From assembly GCA_024704765.1 (NCBI GenBank), contig JAKMXF010000288.1, positions 248,001 through 312,000 of the forward strand: DNA of 64,000 nucleotides, in the 5' to 3' direction. The translations under genes and the position numbers were made by a program. The stretch is from Oopsacas minuta (lineage: Eukaryota > Porifera > Hexactinellida > Lyssacinosida > Leucopsacidae). The notes under the pieces are model-generated. The model was not told the origin of the DNA. It did no database searches and saw only the letters and a list, made by a program, of their open reading frames with translations. This document shows positions 17,983 to 27,749 of the stretch, piece after piece; the first letter of the stretch is position 1; each line of letters starts with the position of its first letter.

Positions 17983-20900
17983 TCAAAAATAATAATAATA
18001 ATAACGGACCTGTGTAGGTGGAGGTTTTTGAAATGAGAAAGGAGAATCCAGTAATTGTAGGAGTTGAGTCGTTACATGCTAAACATAATAATAAGAATAT
18101 TCAATAATATTTATGTTTATTGCAGGTTTCTATTGAATGCTTTAGATTATAATTCAAGTAAATACTGTAGAATTCGAATTAAGCGTCATTTCCGAGTTCT
18201 ACTGTATTTCAAATCACAATTTTCTCGACAAGGTTTATCATGAAAAACTAAGTGTGTTCTTTATATATCTATTCGCGCTTTTCGCCGGGCGTCCCGACTT
18301 TCGAATATATTTTCAGTGCCATGTGTCAATGAAATGTGTTAGAAAGCTTTTTGATAAAATCAGAATAAACTACAAATAACTTACATGTCCTAGATTGAGT
18401 AGATCGAATACTGTAGCTTCTTTAGCGAAGGTAGAACTTGCTAGTAATCTTGCCTACATAGAAAACATATGATTAAATTATCAAATAGAGTGGATGCCGG
18501 TTATAAGGACATGTATTGTTACTCCCAAAGGGTGTACTTATAACCGATAAGCACTGTACTCTTACTTCTAACCTCTAAAATAGGAAGTGAAGATTGTAGA
18601 GATACCAACTGGGCAGCTAGAGCCTGTTCCTTCTCTTCTCTCTCTCTGTATACAAATATTTGAGTAAATTAGTTTGTATATTTGTTTATTTTAAACTTAC
18701 TGTTGTATTTGGTTTAGCATCATATCCTTTCGTGCCTCAAGGGATGTCTAAAAATTGGTAAATAGTATACATTTTCAGGGGAAAATTGGTGTAATTGGTA
18801 TGCCAGTATTTACCTTTAGTTTCTCGTACATATCCATCACAACAGATTCTTCTATGTCAGCTTTGTTAATAGTTTCCTGTCTGATAGCTGAAATAGAAAT
18901 TATTGACTCGTTTGTTTGTTGTTGGAGATTTTCTAATGACTATTAGAAAATATGATATGTAATACAGTAGTATACGGATGTACTGCGAAACTTATCCTTA
19001 CCAACCCTCCCAGATCCCTGGAGTTTCACGTATTATTATCTACGGGGAATTTGCTGTTTGTTTGTTGCTATATTTGTGGATATTTCTTGGTGGAATAACG
19101 TGAAAATACCCGCCAAATTTGTAAGAGGGGTTGGTAAGTGAAGTGGTTCATGGAATAATCAAACAAATTTTCCAATGAACCGCTCCCAGGATTCTCCAAT
19201 TTTTATTTCCGTAAATAGTAATTGCAGGTTATATTTTCCGAATTAAAATACAGTAGACTCCATTTAATAGAGCTACCGGTTAATCGGGTCAAAATGGCCT
19301 GGTTCAGATGTGGCCCTATTAAGCAGGGTCTACTATATCTATACATTCAACTCACCACCATAGCTTCCACTAAGCTAGTGCTATTCTGTGTATAAGCTGT
19401 TTTCAAATCTGTACATTCAATTCTCTTCTCACTATATGACAAACAAATTTGTTTACTTATTTGTTTACTAGTTTGTTATGTGTGAACTTACTTATCCAAA
19501 TCTCTGAAACAGTTTATACATAGCATATTCTTGTGAATTGAAGAATACATTATATACTCTTCTCCATGTTTTTCTAAATAATAATAATAACAAATTTTAG
19601 ATTATTATAAAAGGAAAATTGTCTATACAGCAAACCTAGCAACAAAAATTGGATTTTGGAATGTTGAAATATATGCTGCTTTGATGGTTTGGGACCATAT
19701 TTGTACAATTTCCGGCTTCGATATAAGCGGGTATTCCGATATATCCGTGTTAGATATAATAGCTTTTTTTTATTATACATAACATGATAGCCCGCTCTAG
19801 ACTGATTTCCAAATCTCAAAATTCTAAATTACCACATATTTTCTTTTGCTTCTGTGTCCTCTTCTCGACTGCCACTATCTCATGCTTTGAAAACATCTTA
19901 GCTGAGTGTATAAGTCTACGACATTCGTTACACAGAGCTTGATCACATGTATTACAGAATATTGTAGCGTTTATCTAAAAGAATAATTTTAATAACACCC
20001 TTGGGGTAGTAAGATATGTTCTTATAACCAGTGTTCTTAGAAGTAACATTCACTGAACTCGAAATGCGAATCCAAAAGCTCCCAAAGTCTACATGAATTC
20101 CCAAATCTGACTAATATATATATTACTTACTTCTTCACAATTAGCACATTCCATAATCTCTGGTTTGTTGCTAGAGACAAGATATTGTAATAAGAGGTCT
20201 GGTCTGCTCTCAACAGCTGTAAAATCGTTAGTTGTTTGAGAATCATCTTTCAAATGGGTGTCTGAACTAAAAATATTAATTATTATACAAATACTATTAC
20301 AATGTTTGCAGGACACAAGCGTTGGCAATTATCTGTTCTCAGCTGGTGGGAACTTTTGGTGAATTTTTGGACCTCAGCGTTTTCCGCCTGATCCAATTGA
20401 AAATAGGGGCCCCAAATACCCAAGCCAGAAACCTCTCTACTTTGAGAGAATTATTCGTTCATGTTTGGCTGTTTCATGCGTGTCTTATTCAACAAAATTC
20501 GGGTCTCTTTTACTTTGAGCTAATTACTACGTAATGAACACCTTACACAAACACCTGTCTAATACACATAAACAACAAAAAATCCATTTTGGGTAAATTA
20601 CTGAATAACGTCAACAAGTTATCTCTCCGAACAGTTCACAGGAGTGTTAATCCATCACTTTTGTACTCTGCTATCACACCAGCTAGTATATTATTACGTT
20701 ATTGAAGCGCTGAAGCAGTATACTATTCAATACTTGTTGATTCTGTTTATTTGTAGAAACGGCTGGCTACAAAGATTATTGCAACGATAGATACAATCTA
20801 TTCCACTTAATCGAGACTATTTTCCTTAGGAAGGATTCAGACCTTAGTCATAGAAATATTATCCAAAATTTCGGTCAATCGTGAACTCCGTTTAACCAAC

Positions 20901-22354
20901 TTCAAAGGAACAGAAATTCGAAAGGATTTTATTTGGAAATTTTAAGAGGCTCCTTTGGGGATCGATGCATGGAAGTGGGAGGCTGTGGACAGTTTAATAG
21001 GATAAAGGGGTCGAGCTTACATTCCTCAATCCACATCTTGTCTACCACCATTTGAGGAGGATCAGCAAATAGAACTGGCATAATTCCAATTTTGAAGAAT
21101 TTTCCAGATAATTATACAATAGATTTCGAAGCGTTTATTTAAATTTATCTGTAATTATTAGAATTAATCTTTCCATGAATTTCACGAAGAATTACGCGAA
21201 AACTTAGTCTAAACATTGTCCCAATCTCTCAAAAATGTATTTTATCGCTATAATCACTTCACACACACACACACATTGATAACAGGTAATTTACTCAAGA
21301 GACAGTTGTATATAATAATTTGTAGAATTACAATTAAATTAGAAGCACCTCAAAGTGAGAACGGCTTCTACTGTGAAAATCAATTGAGACAAGGCTTAAG
21401 ACATTACTCCACTGATTTGAGTGATAATTATCACAATATGGTATGTTATTAATTGTTAGAATAATATGTCATATGGCCATGTGATTATTTCATGGACTTT
21501 TAAAGTCTCATAAACTCTTGTATTGAGTATTTATTTAGGAGATTGTACCATGGGTCATGGTTGACGGCCAGATTGGAGACATAGGCTGCTGCGTTTAAGC
21601 GGTATTTGGCTTGGTGGGACGATCTCAAAATTTGTATTACAGTCTAAGGGAGGGGGTCTATGGCGAAAAGGGTTGGGAACCAATGAATTTTAGTTAAAGT
21701 CAGTGATAATTCTGATTTTTTAAAGAGAGGAAAACCTGACAATCAATATTTGTAGAAATAGCAGTACGCTTCAGTGATAAATTCGAGTCATGGGTGGACA
21801 TATGTACTCAATAATCAATTCTCCTTAATTTAGAAAACTTTTGTACATGGATATCGTAATTAAATCCCGCTATATCAAACATGGATATATCGAAGTCTGT
21901 AATTGTACAAATAAGGCCCCAAAACCGTCAAAGTACATATATTTAATCGTTTATATCGAAGAATTATCAGGGTCCCTTCAGCTTCGATATAACAGGAGTT
22001 AACTGCGTGTATATATATTGTTAAAATAGTTAATGTAATTATAACTTACTTGCAAGAATAGCAAGCTACATCATTATCCAACACTCTGGTAGCAACGCAA
22101 TTAGAACAAAAGGAATGGAAACAATTCAATAAAATTGGATCTTCCAACTCATTTTTGCATATTCCACAGTCCAAATGTTGATCCAATTTTGACTCACCAC
22201 CTAATGAACTATGCGATCTCTTGCTTGGGCTAAATTCAAGCCCAAGTCCAATACTATTATAGTATATTGGCAACGAAGATGGTACAATGGTATGCCCATT
22301 TTTATAACTGCCACTAAAGTGCAAAAAATGTTGTCTGTCATCCAAATTTTCCAT
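17983..22354 (-). CDS. RNF207: RING finger protein 207-like (10 exons)
   Basis: Exons 22050-22354, 20131-20266, 19833-19974, 19492-19573, 19356-19431, 18814-18876, 18701-18747, 18573-18645, 18385-18453 and 17983-18078 join in phase to 362 residues. Seen in order: a C3HC4 RING at about 75-103 (CGICKNELEDPILLNCFHSF, CSNC, CYSC); a first B-box-like zinc motif (CANCEE, CNTCDQALCNECR, HSAKMFSKHEIV); a second B-box (CEKHGEEYIMYSS, HKNMLCINCFRDL); then a coiled coil (MYEKLKTSLEARKDMMLNQ, QALAAQLVSLQSSLPILEARL) and LLNLGHHVTTQLLQLL. The order and the HKNMLCINC block fit RNF207, an E3-type protein that in vertebrates acts on cardiac potassium channels. Human RNF207 is about 634 residues, so this one lacks the C-terminal part or has further exons. 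The acceptor of exon 6 is chosen by phase. Intron 1 (1.8 kb) holds a family A element. Confidence 0.85.
18494..18557 (+). repeat. Family B element, short
   Basis: GGATGCCGGTTATAAGGAC to TTATAACCGATAAGCACTG; both ends are retained and the interior is lost. It lies in an RNF207 intron and stops 15 bp before an exon boundary. Confidence 0.55.
19251..19332 (+). repeat. Family C pogo-like element
   Basis: Starts CAGTAGACTCCATTTAATAG and continues ACCGGTTAATCGGGTCAAAA, then TGTGGCCCTATTAAGCAGGG. It lies in an RNF207 intron. Confidence 0.65.
19690..19775 (-). repeat. Family A MITE fragment, reverse
   Basis: Contains GGGACCATATTTGTACAATT and GATATATCCGTGTTAGATAT, the right half of family A in reverse. 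It lies in an RNF207 intron next to exon 3. Confidence 0.55.
21857..22005 (+). repeat. Family A pogo-like MITE
   Basis: Nearly full copy, TAATTAAATCCCGCTATATC through GCTTCGATATAACAGGAGTT, in RNF207 intron 1. Upstream in the same intron a (CA)n run lies near 21260-21275 and a hAT-like fragment near 21640-21690. Confidence 0.65.
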
Positions 22355-23016
22355 TCAAATTTTGTATATTATTCAGCTGGACACAAGCATATATATACTG
22401 GCGAATAATTGAAGCCAATTTTCGTGTTGAATCATTTTTGGCTGATTAACAGTCAATGAAAGTACTATTCATTTGCTACCGGGAAGAATTCTATTTGCTT
22501 GGAAACACAAGTCACGAATTTCAATTGTTAAGATTCCATATAAGGACTATGCCTTTCTGTTATCGAATTATATTTTGGGGAATTTATTTTATCGCTTGTT
22601 TTTCAGATTAAACGTTAGATATTTTTAGCTGACACGAATTCTCTAATTTATGCGATTACTTTCAATTTATCGTAAGGCATCGAAAAGTATTCTTAACTTT
22701 ATGTGTGATTAAAGTTGGAGCTTCAAATTTACTGAATAGACTGCCGGGGGAATTCTTGTAATTGGAACTCCAAATGGACAAGCTACAAACCTTCAAACTT
22801 CATTTCAAAATGACGAATTAATATTTCAATATTTATCCAATAAAGTGAACCCCACAAACGGGGCACTTCTGGAAACGGAGTGAAAAATACAAACTGCGAA
22901 TTCCTAGTCCATACGAATGAACCCCTACAAGCGGGGTAACGGGGCAGCATTTTCGCCGTCCCTGACACCTCGTTAATAAAATTTAATAATTATTTTTATT
23001 CTTGTTTACTAGCGAA
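22355..23016. other. Divergent spacer between RNF207 and the first IF2 gene
   Basis: No gene seen. A family F-like palindromic repeat covers about 22850-22945 (GTGAACCCCACAAACGGGGC, then ATGAACCCCTACAAGCGGGG). The rest is A+T-rich and presumably holds both promoters. Confidence 0.5.
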
Positions 23017-24690
23017 ATGCTCCAAACAAACAAATTAGCTCAATTTTACCAAATAATAATATTCAGAAGACTATTATCCATCGCAAAAATAAACCAAGAG
23101 ATAAAGAAAAGTTCTAAACTAAATTTAATCGAAACACATAAGCTACTACGGCCTCCTATAGTATCAGTTATGGGTCACGTGGATCATGGAAAAACAACTC
23201 TCTTAGATTCCCTAAGAAATACAAATGTAGCTGAGAATGAACCTGGATTAATTACGCAACACGTCTCTTCGTTTGTTGTAAATTTCGAAGGCCGTGACGT
23301 AACCTTTATTGACACACCAGGACACGCGGCTTTCGCAGGGATTCGAGGGAGAGGCGCTAAAATTAATGACATCACCATTCTTGTTGTGGACACAAATGAA
23401 GGTATAAAACCTCAAACTCAAGAAGTAATCGATTTGATCTTGAAATATGAAATTCCAACTATTGTAGCGCTAAATAAAATCGATAGGAAAACATCAAAAT
23501 TGGAAGCTACGGAGGAGGAATTGGTGGATGCAGGAATTGAACTGGAAAACTACGGCGGTAGTGTTATGTCCGTTCCTATATCAGGACTGAAACGCTTGAA
23601 TTTAGATAAGCTTGTTCGTTGCATTCTCAAATTGGCCGACCGATTGGAGCTGCATTCGTTGGAGGATTTTCAGTTGAAAGGCAGGATTTTAGAAGTCAAT
23701 ACACAATTCAGTCGAGGGACTGTCGCGACTGTTCTTGTCGAGAGAGGGTTGTTAAAACTCGGTAGCATACTGCAATCGGATCTAACTTGGTGTAAGGTAA
23801 AGCAATTCCAGGCTACAGAGGGTTTTGATCATTCCTTGTTTGTAAACGGAGGAAAACCTGGGTACCCCTTCAGAGTAATCGGGTGGAAGAGCCCCCCAAC
23901 ACCCGGGGCGATTTTCAAAGAGATATCATCCGAAAAGATGGCTAAACTTTCAATTAAACAACTCCAAACATTGGAAAAAACAGAAAAATCATTGAATGTA
24001 AAAGATTCAAGCGAGAAAGAGAAAATTACGCGAAAATTCGCCGACGATTCTAAAACACTATATTTAGTCGTGAAGGCGGATACCGCGGGGTCGCTCGAAG
24101 CTCTCCTGAACCTCTTAACAAGTGGGAAACTCGAGGAAGTTAAAATAGAAATAGTCCGTTCAGAAGTTGGTGCGATACTCCAATCAGATTTGATATACGC
24201 AGACAGCATACGAGCTCATGTAATTGGGTTTAATGTCAAGCTCGATGAAGACTTGAAGGTGTTACAGAAAAACTTAAAAATTCCCGTATTCGTTCATAAT
24301 ATAGTTTATGGAATTGTTGATTATGTAAAGAATGAGCTTGAGGATTTACTGGAACCTGTTTACGAGGAAAGAATTGTCGGTGAAGCGAATATTTTGAAAC
24401 TATTCAAAATTCCGAATAATCTACAAGCTTCTGGAGGTATTGTCATATCGGGCCGAATCGAGAGATCAGGGAAATTCCGAGTTTTTCGTAGAAATGATTT
24501 GATTTTCGAAGGGAAAGTGAAAGTCTTACAGCACAAAAAAACAGTGATTCAGAAAATTGAGAAAGGAAATGAGTTTGGAGTATCTTTTACAGATTTTAAT
24601 AACTGTTTGGAAGATGACAGAATATTTTGTTACCAAAACTTTCCTGTCAGAAAAAGTTTGGTTTGGGACATAGCTGGAGAATCAAATTGA
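23017..24690 (+). CDS. MTIF2: Mitochondrial translation initiation factor IF-2, copy 1
   Basis: Single exon, 557 residues from ATG 23017. This GTPase delivers fMet-tRNA to the mitochondrial small subunit. Seen: a basic, Arg/Leu-rich presequence; G1 GHVDHGKTT, switch II DTPGHAAF, and NKID (G4); then IF2 domains II-IV (GRILEVNTQFSRGTVATVLV, GYPFRVIGWK, KADTAGSLEALLNLL, HNIVYGIVDYV, EERIVGEANILKLF). Compared with copy 2 it lacks the N-terminal IF2N-like segment (VRVLHLAEKLQVSPKKVLSI) ahead of the G domain. Bases 23149-23391 are almost identical to copy 2 while flanks are diverged. Both copies keep all GTPase motifs, so both look functional. Confidence 0.9.
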   Translation: MLQTNKLAQFYQIIIFRRLLSIAKINQEIKKSSKLNLIETHKLLRPPIVSVMGHVDHGKTTLLDSLRNTNVAENEPGLITQHVSSFVVNFEGRDVTFIDTPGHAAFAGIRGRGAKINDITILVVDTNEGIKPQTQEVIDLILKYEIPTIVALNKIDRKTSKLEATEEELVDAGIELENYGGSVMSVPISGLKRLNLDKLVRCILKLADRLELHSLEDFQLKGRILEVNTQFSRGTVATVLVERGLLKLGSILQSDLTWCKVKQFQATEGFDHSLFVNGGKPGYPFRVIGWKSPPTPGAIFKEISSEKMAKLSIKQLQTLEKTEKSLNVKDSSEKEKITRKFADDSKTLYLVVKADTAGSLEALLNLLTSGKLEEVKIEIVRSEVGAILQSDLIYADSIRAHVIGFNVKLDEDLKVLQKNLKIPVFVHNIVYGIVDYVKNELEDLLEPVYEERIVGEANILKLFKIPNNLQASGGIVISGRIERSGKFRVFRRNDLIFEGKVKVLQHKKTVIQKIEKGNEFGVSFTDFNNCLEDDRIFCYQNFPVRKSLVWDIAGESN

Positions 24691-25178
24691 AAATATTCAC
24701 TTGTACTAATTGCGGAATAAAATTTAAGTTTCAATATTATTTTTGCTTTTTTTTATTGATTGCAATCTTTGGGATTTTCTGACTACATCATTGCGAATTG
24801 TTTCGCGCGCTTATAAATATTTTAGCCCGCCTAAAAGTGTTACTATTAATTGGAATATTTGCGCGCCACTAGGTAACACCATGGCCAACATACAGTAATG
24901 GAGATGGAGTCCGTCGTTTTACATATATAAAATTCTGGAGTTATAATTCCGAATTTGAAAATATCGTTTTTGAATCTTTGAAACAGGGGCGGACTGGCAA
25001 CATATTGGCTCTCTGGCGAAAAGAGAATTTGGGCTCTCTAAAGTCAGCAAGGCCGTGGCCTTCTGTCCGCGTCCGATTGCCCGTACGGCCAGCCCGCACC
25101 TGCTTTAAATTGTTTGTTATTTATTTTACATATTTCATATACTTCTCTCTATAATTCTAACCCCCCAAAACAGATTTT
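24691..25178. other. Spacer between the tandem IF2 genes
   Basis: No gene seen. T-rich after the copy 1 stop, with polyadenylation-like 'aataaa' at about 24716. A G+C-richer patch (24985-25105) may be a repeat relic but was not matched to another copy in the window. Confidence 0.45.
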
Positions 25179-26996
25179 ATGTATAGAAAAGCATTACAAA
25201 TAATTCCACAGAAAATCTCGAATATAGTCCAATACAATTCAATGCACAGTCATGTCATTAACGAACCAACTGACCTATATAGCCAGCCTTACGTCAGAGT
25301 ATTACATTTAGCTGAAAAGCTACAAGTATCGCCTAAGAAGGTGTTAAGTATCCTCATAAATACCGAAATCCGTGAATACAACTTAGCTACAAAAATATTC
25401 CATTCTGAGATCAAATTGGTCACAGATGAGTTAGGAATTGGCCAATCAATTCCTTCCGTTTTGATTACAAGACGGCCTCCTATAGTATCAGTTATGGGTC
25501 ACGTGGATCATGGAAAAACAACTCTCTTAGATTCCCTAAGAAATACAAATGTAGCTGAGAATGAACCTGGATTAATTACACAACACGTCTCTTCGTTTGT
25601 TGTAAAATTCGAAGGTCGTGACGTAACCTTTATTGACACACCAGGACACGCGGCTTTCGCAGGGATTCGAGGGAGAGGCGCTAAAATTAATGACATTACC
25701 ATTCTTGTTGTGGACTGTTGCGAGGGTGTACAGCCGCAGACGAAAGAAGTGATTCGCTTAATTAAAGAATTCAGAATTCCGAGTGTTGTAGCTTTGAATA
25801 AAATCGACAAGGACGAAGCGAATATCGAAAAAACTGAGCAAGAACTTCAAGAAAATGGTTTGGAATTAATGAACATTCCTTCCGTACAAATCTCAGCACT
25901 GAGAGGTGATAATTTGGATATATTAATGAGATTAGTAGTGACAGAATCGGATGGGGTGAATTTAGATACCGATTTGGGTGGAAATCCGTTTGGATTTATT
26001 CTTGAAACTAGTAAGGCTAGGTATTTAGGGGGACTAGCTACTATCTTACCTCTGAGGGGTATCGCGAGGCTCGGCACAATTATTTCTTCTGGGCGGACTT
26101 TATGTCGAATCAAGGCTATACTTCTACCGTCTGGAGAGAAGGTGAAGGAGATAGGACCTGGGTATCCGTGTACGATCGCTGGTTGGAGGCAGGGCCTCCC
26201 TAATCCGGGATTAAAGTTCATTAGCGCGGAGAAACTTGTGGATGCAAAAAGAATGGCAAAAGTACCGGCAAATTTATGGGTGTTAGAAAAGAACAAACGG
26301 AAACGACAGATATTAAAAAAACTGTTTTTAGCCGAAAAATCGCGATCAGCTGTTCAAGAGTCTGTTGAAATTAGAGGCAACAAAAATACGTTATGTGTAC
26401 TTCTAAAATCGGACACGGAAGGCTCGAAAGAAGCACTTGAGACCATTTTAACATCAACTTCACCAGAATATCTCAAAATACAAGTTTTCACTTCCACCAT
26501 TGGGGACATAAATCTAACAGATGTGCGACACGCGAAGGCACTCAAAGCACACATTCTTGGGTTCAATGTTGGTATCCATAGAGACGCGGTATCTTTGTTA
26601 ACATCCAGTGCTGTACCATATTTCACACATAATGTTGTTTATCAAATAATCAATTACGTCAGTGAACAGTTGGACAAAATGCTGCCCCCTGACTATGTTG
26701 AGGAGCGAATCGGAATGGCTGATATAATTTCCTTCCCTTCCGGCCTGGATTTAAGGGTTCCTCTCGAGTGTGAGGTCACTGAAGGCAATTTTGATGAAAA
26801 TTATAGTTTTCGAGTAATTTCCAAAAGTGGAGAAATAAAGTACGATGGAAGATCGCAAGATTTCGAGCTTAAAAACGGAAGAAATTTCAATGTACGGTTC
26901 CCCTTTTTAGCAGATTATGAGGCGACAGATAAAATTGAATGTTATGACCTTGTGTTACGCAAACGCAAACTATTCTGGCAAGTTAATACAGAGTAA
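25179..26996 (+). CDS. MTIF2: Mitochondrial translation initiation factor IF-2, copy 2
   Basis: Single exon, 605 residues from ATG 25179. Seen: a presequence-like N-terminus, then an IF2N-like helical segment (VRVLHLAEKLQVSPKKVLSI) missing from copy 1. The G domain has GHVDHGKTT, DTPGHAAF and NKID, followed by domains II-IV (GFILETSKARYLGGLATIL, GPGYPCTIAGWRQ, LLKSDTEGSKEALETIL, HNVVYQIINYV, EERIGMADIISF). It is the more complete copy and the better candidate for the ancestral function. Same strand as copy 1, about 490 bp downstream: a tandem duplication in which only the first 243 bp of the G domain has stayed nearly identical (25473-25715). Confidence 0.9.
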   Translation: MYRKALQIIPQKISNIVQYNSMHSHVINEPTDLYSQPYVRVLHLAEKLQVSPKKVLSILINTEIREYNLATKIFHSEIKLVTDELGIGQSIPSVLITRRPPIVSVMGHVDHGKTTLLDSLRNTNVAENEPGLITQHVSSFVVKFEGRDVTFIDTPGHAAFAGIRGRGAKINDITILVVDCCEGVQPQTKEVIRLIKEFRIPSVVALNKIDKDEANIEKTEQELQENGLELMNIPSVQISALRGDNLDILMRLVVTESDGVNLDTDLGGNPFGFILETSKARYLGGLATILPLRGIARLGTIISSGRTLCRIKAILLPSGEKVKEIGPGYPCTIAGWRQGLPNPGLKFISAEKLVDAKRMAKVPANLWVLEKNKRKRQILKKLFLAEKSRSAVQESVEIRGNKNTLCVLLKSDTEGSKEALETILTSTSPEYLKIQVFTSTIGDINLTDVRHAKALKAHILGFNVGIHRDAVSLLTSSAVPYFTHNVVYQIINYVSEQLDKMLPPDYVEERIGMADIISFPSGLDLRVPLECEVTEGNFDENYSFRVISKSGEIKYDGRSQDFELKNGRNFNVRFPFLADYEATDKIECYDLVLRKRKLFWQVNTE

Positions 26997-27749
26997 AATG
27001 TGATAGTAGAAATTTCTTTAGAACACAATTGTGTATCACTTATATTTTAACAGTGCTTTAGAATTTGAATTCTGACTTTATGCAAATTAAGGAACAGTCA
27101 ATGCCGGTTATAAGAACATCGTCGGCAACTGGACATAATGTTCTTATATCCAGTAAAAATTCAATGGAGTAAGATGCAAAAGATTCAGTAAATCGAGCTT
27201 TGGTTTTTATTACCGGTGTTCTTATATCCGGCATCTACTGTATTTGGTATATTAGCAGCTTTTCGTGGACATAGAATGAATTTTGTATGGCAAAAGGTTC
27301 GCATAATAGCAAATTCGCGTATTCACAAGGAAATTCACCCAAAATACGATTAGCTATTAGACGAACTCCACTGTTCCATCTTCTTTCAACCTCCCATAGA
27401 CTGCAAATCTGGAATATAGTTTTTGAGATCCTGTGGACCCCCTGCTGTTGTCCATGGGGACCAGGATAGAAACCGTTGTACTACAGTATAGTCGACAGAA
27501 ACTCGGATAAGACGTACGAATTTCAACGGTTTTACAATCCATAAACTCCTCTAAAATGAATAATATATGAAAAACTTTTAATATCCCAAAAGTAAACACA
27601 TATATACATACACAATGATAAACAATCCCGTTAGTATAGTAAATATAGTTACAAACAAGACTAAATGAATTATTGTAATATTATATTAGGAGAGGAGAAT
27701 ACTCCGTATGTAATGTTTATACACAAAACATGAACACAGGGCCCGTTAT
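26997..27749. other. Intergenic with two mobile-element relics
   Basis: Between IF2 copy 2 and the 3' end of the Ig-repeat gene. It contains the family B element at 27095-27240, a hAT-like fragment near 27418-27470 (TGTGGACCCCCTGCTGTTGT) and a pogo-like fragment near 27485-27530. No gene is supported. Confidence 0.5.
27095..27240 (+). repeat. Family B pogo-like MITE
   Basis: Bounded by CAGTCAATGCCGGTTATAAG and ATATCCGGCATCTACTG, with TA after the right end. Terminal inverted repeats are clear (TGCCGGTTATAAGAAC versus GTTCTTATATCCGGCA). Confidence 0.75.

Noticed and set aside
21255-21280. CRISPR-like or satellite array
   Set aside because: It is a plain (CA)n microsatellite; no regularly spaced repeats occur anywhere in the window.
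23017-26996. The IF2 pair as an assembly duplication
   Set aside because: Outside the 243-bp tract the two genes differ throughout in length, N-terminus and sequence, so they are true paralogues.
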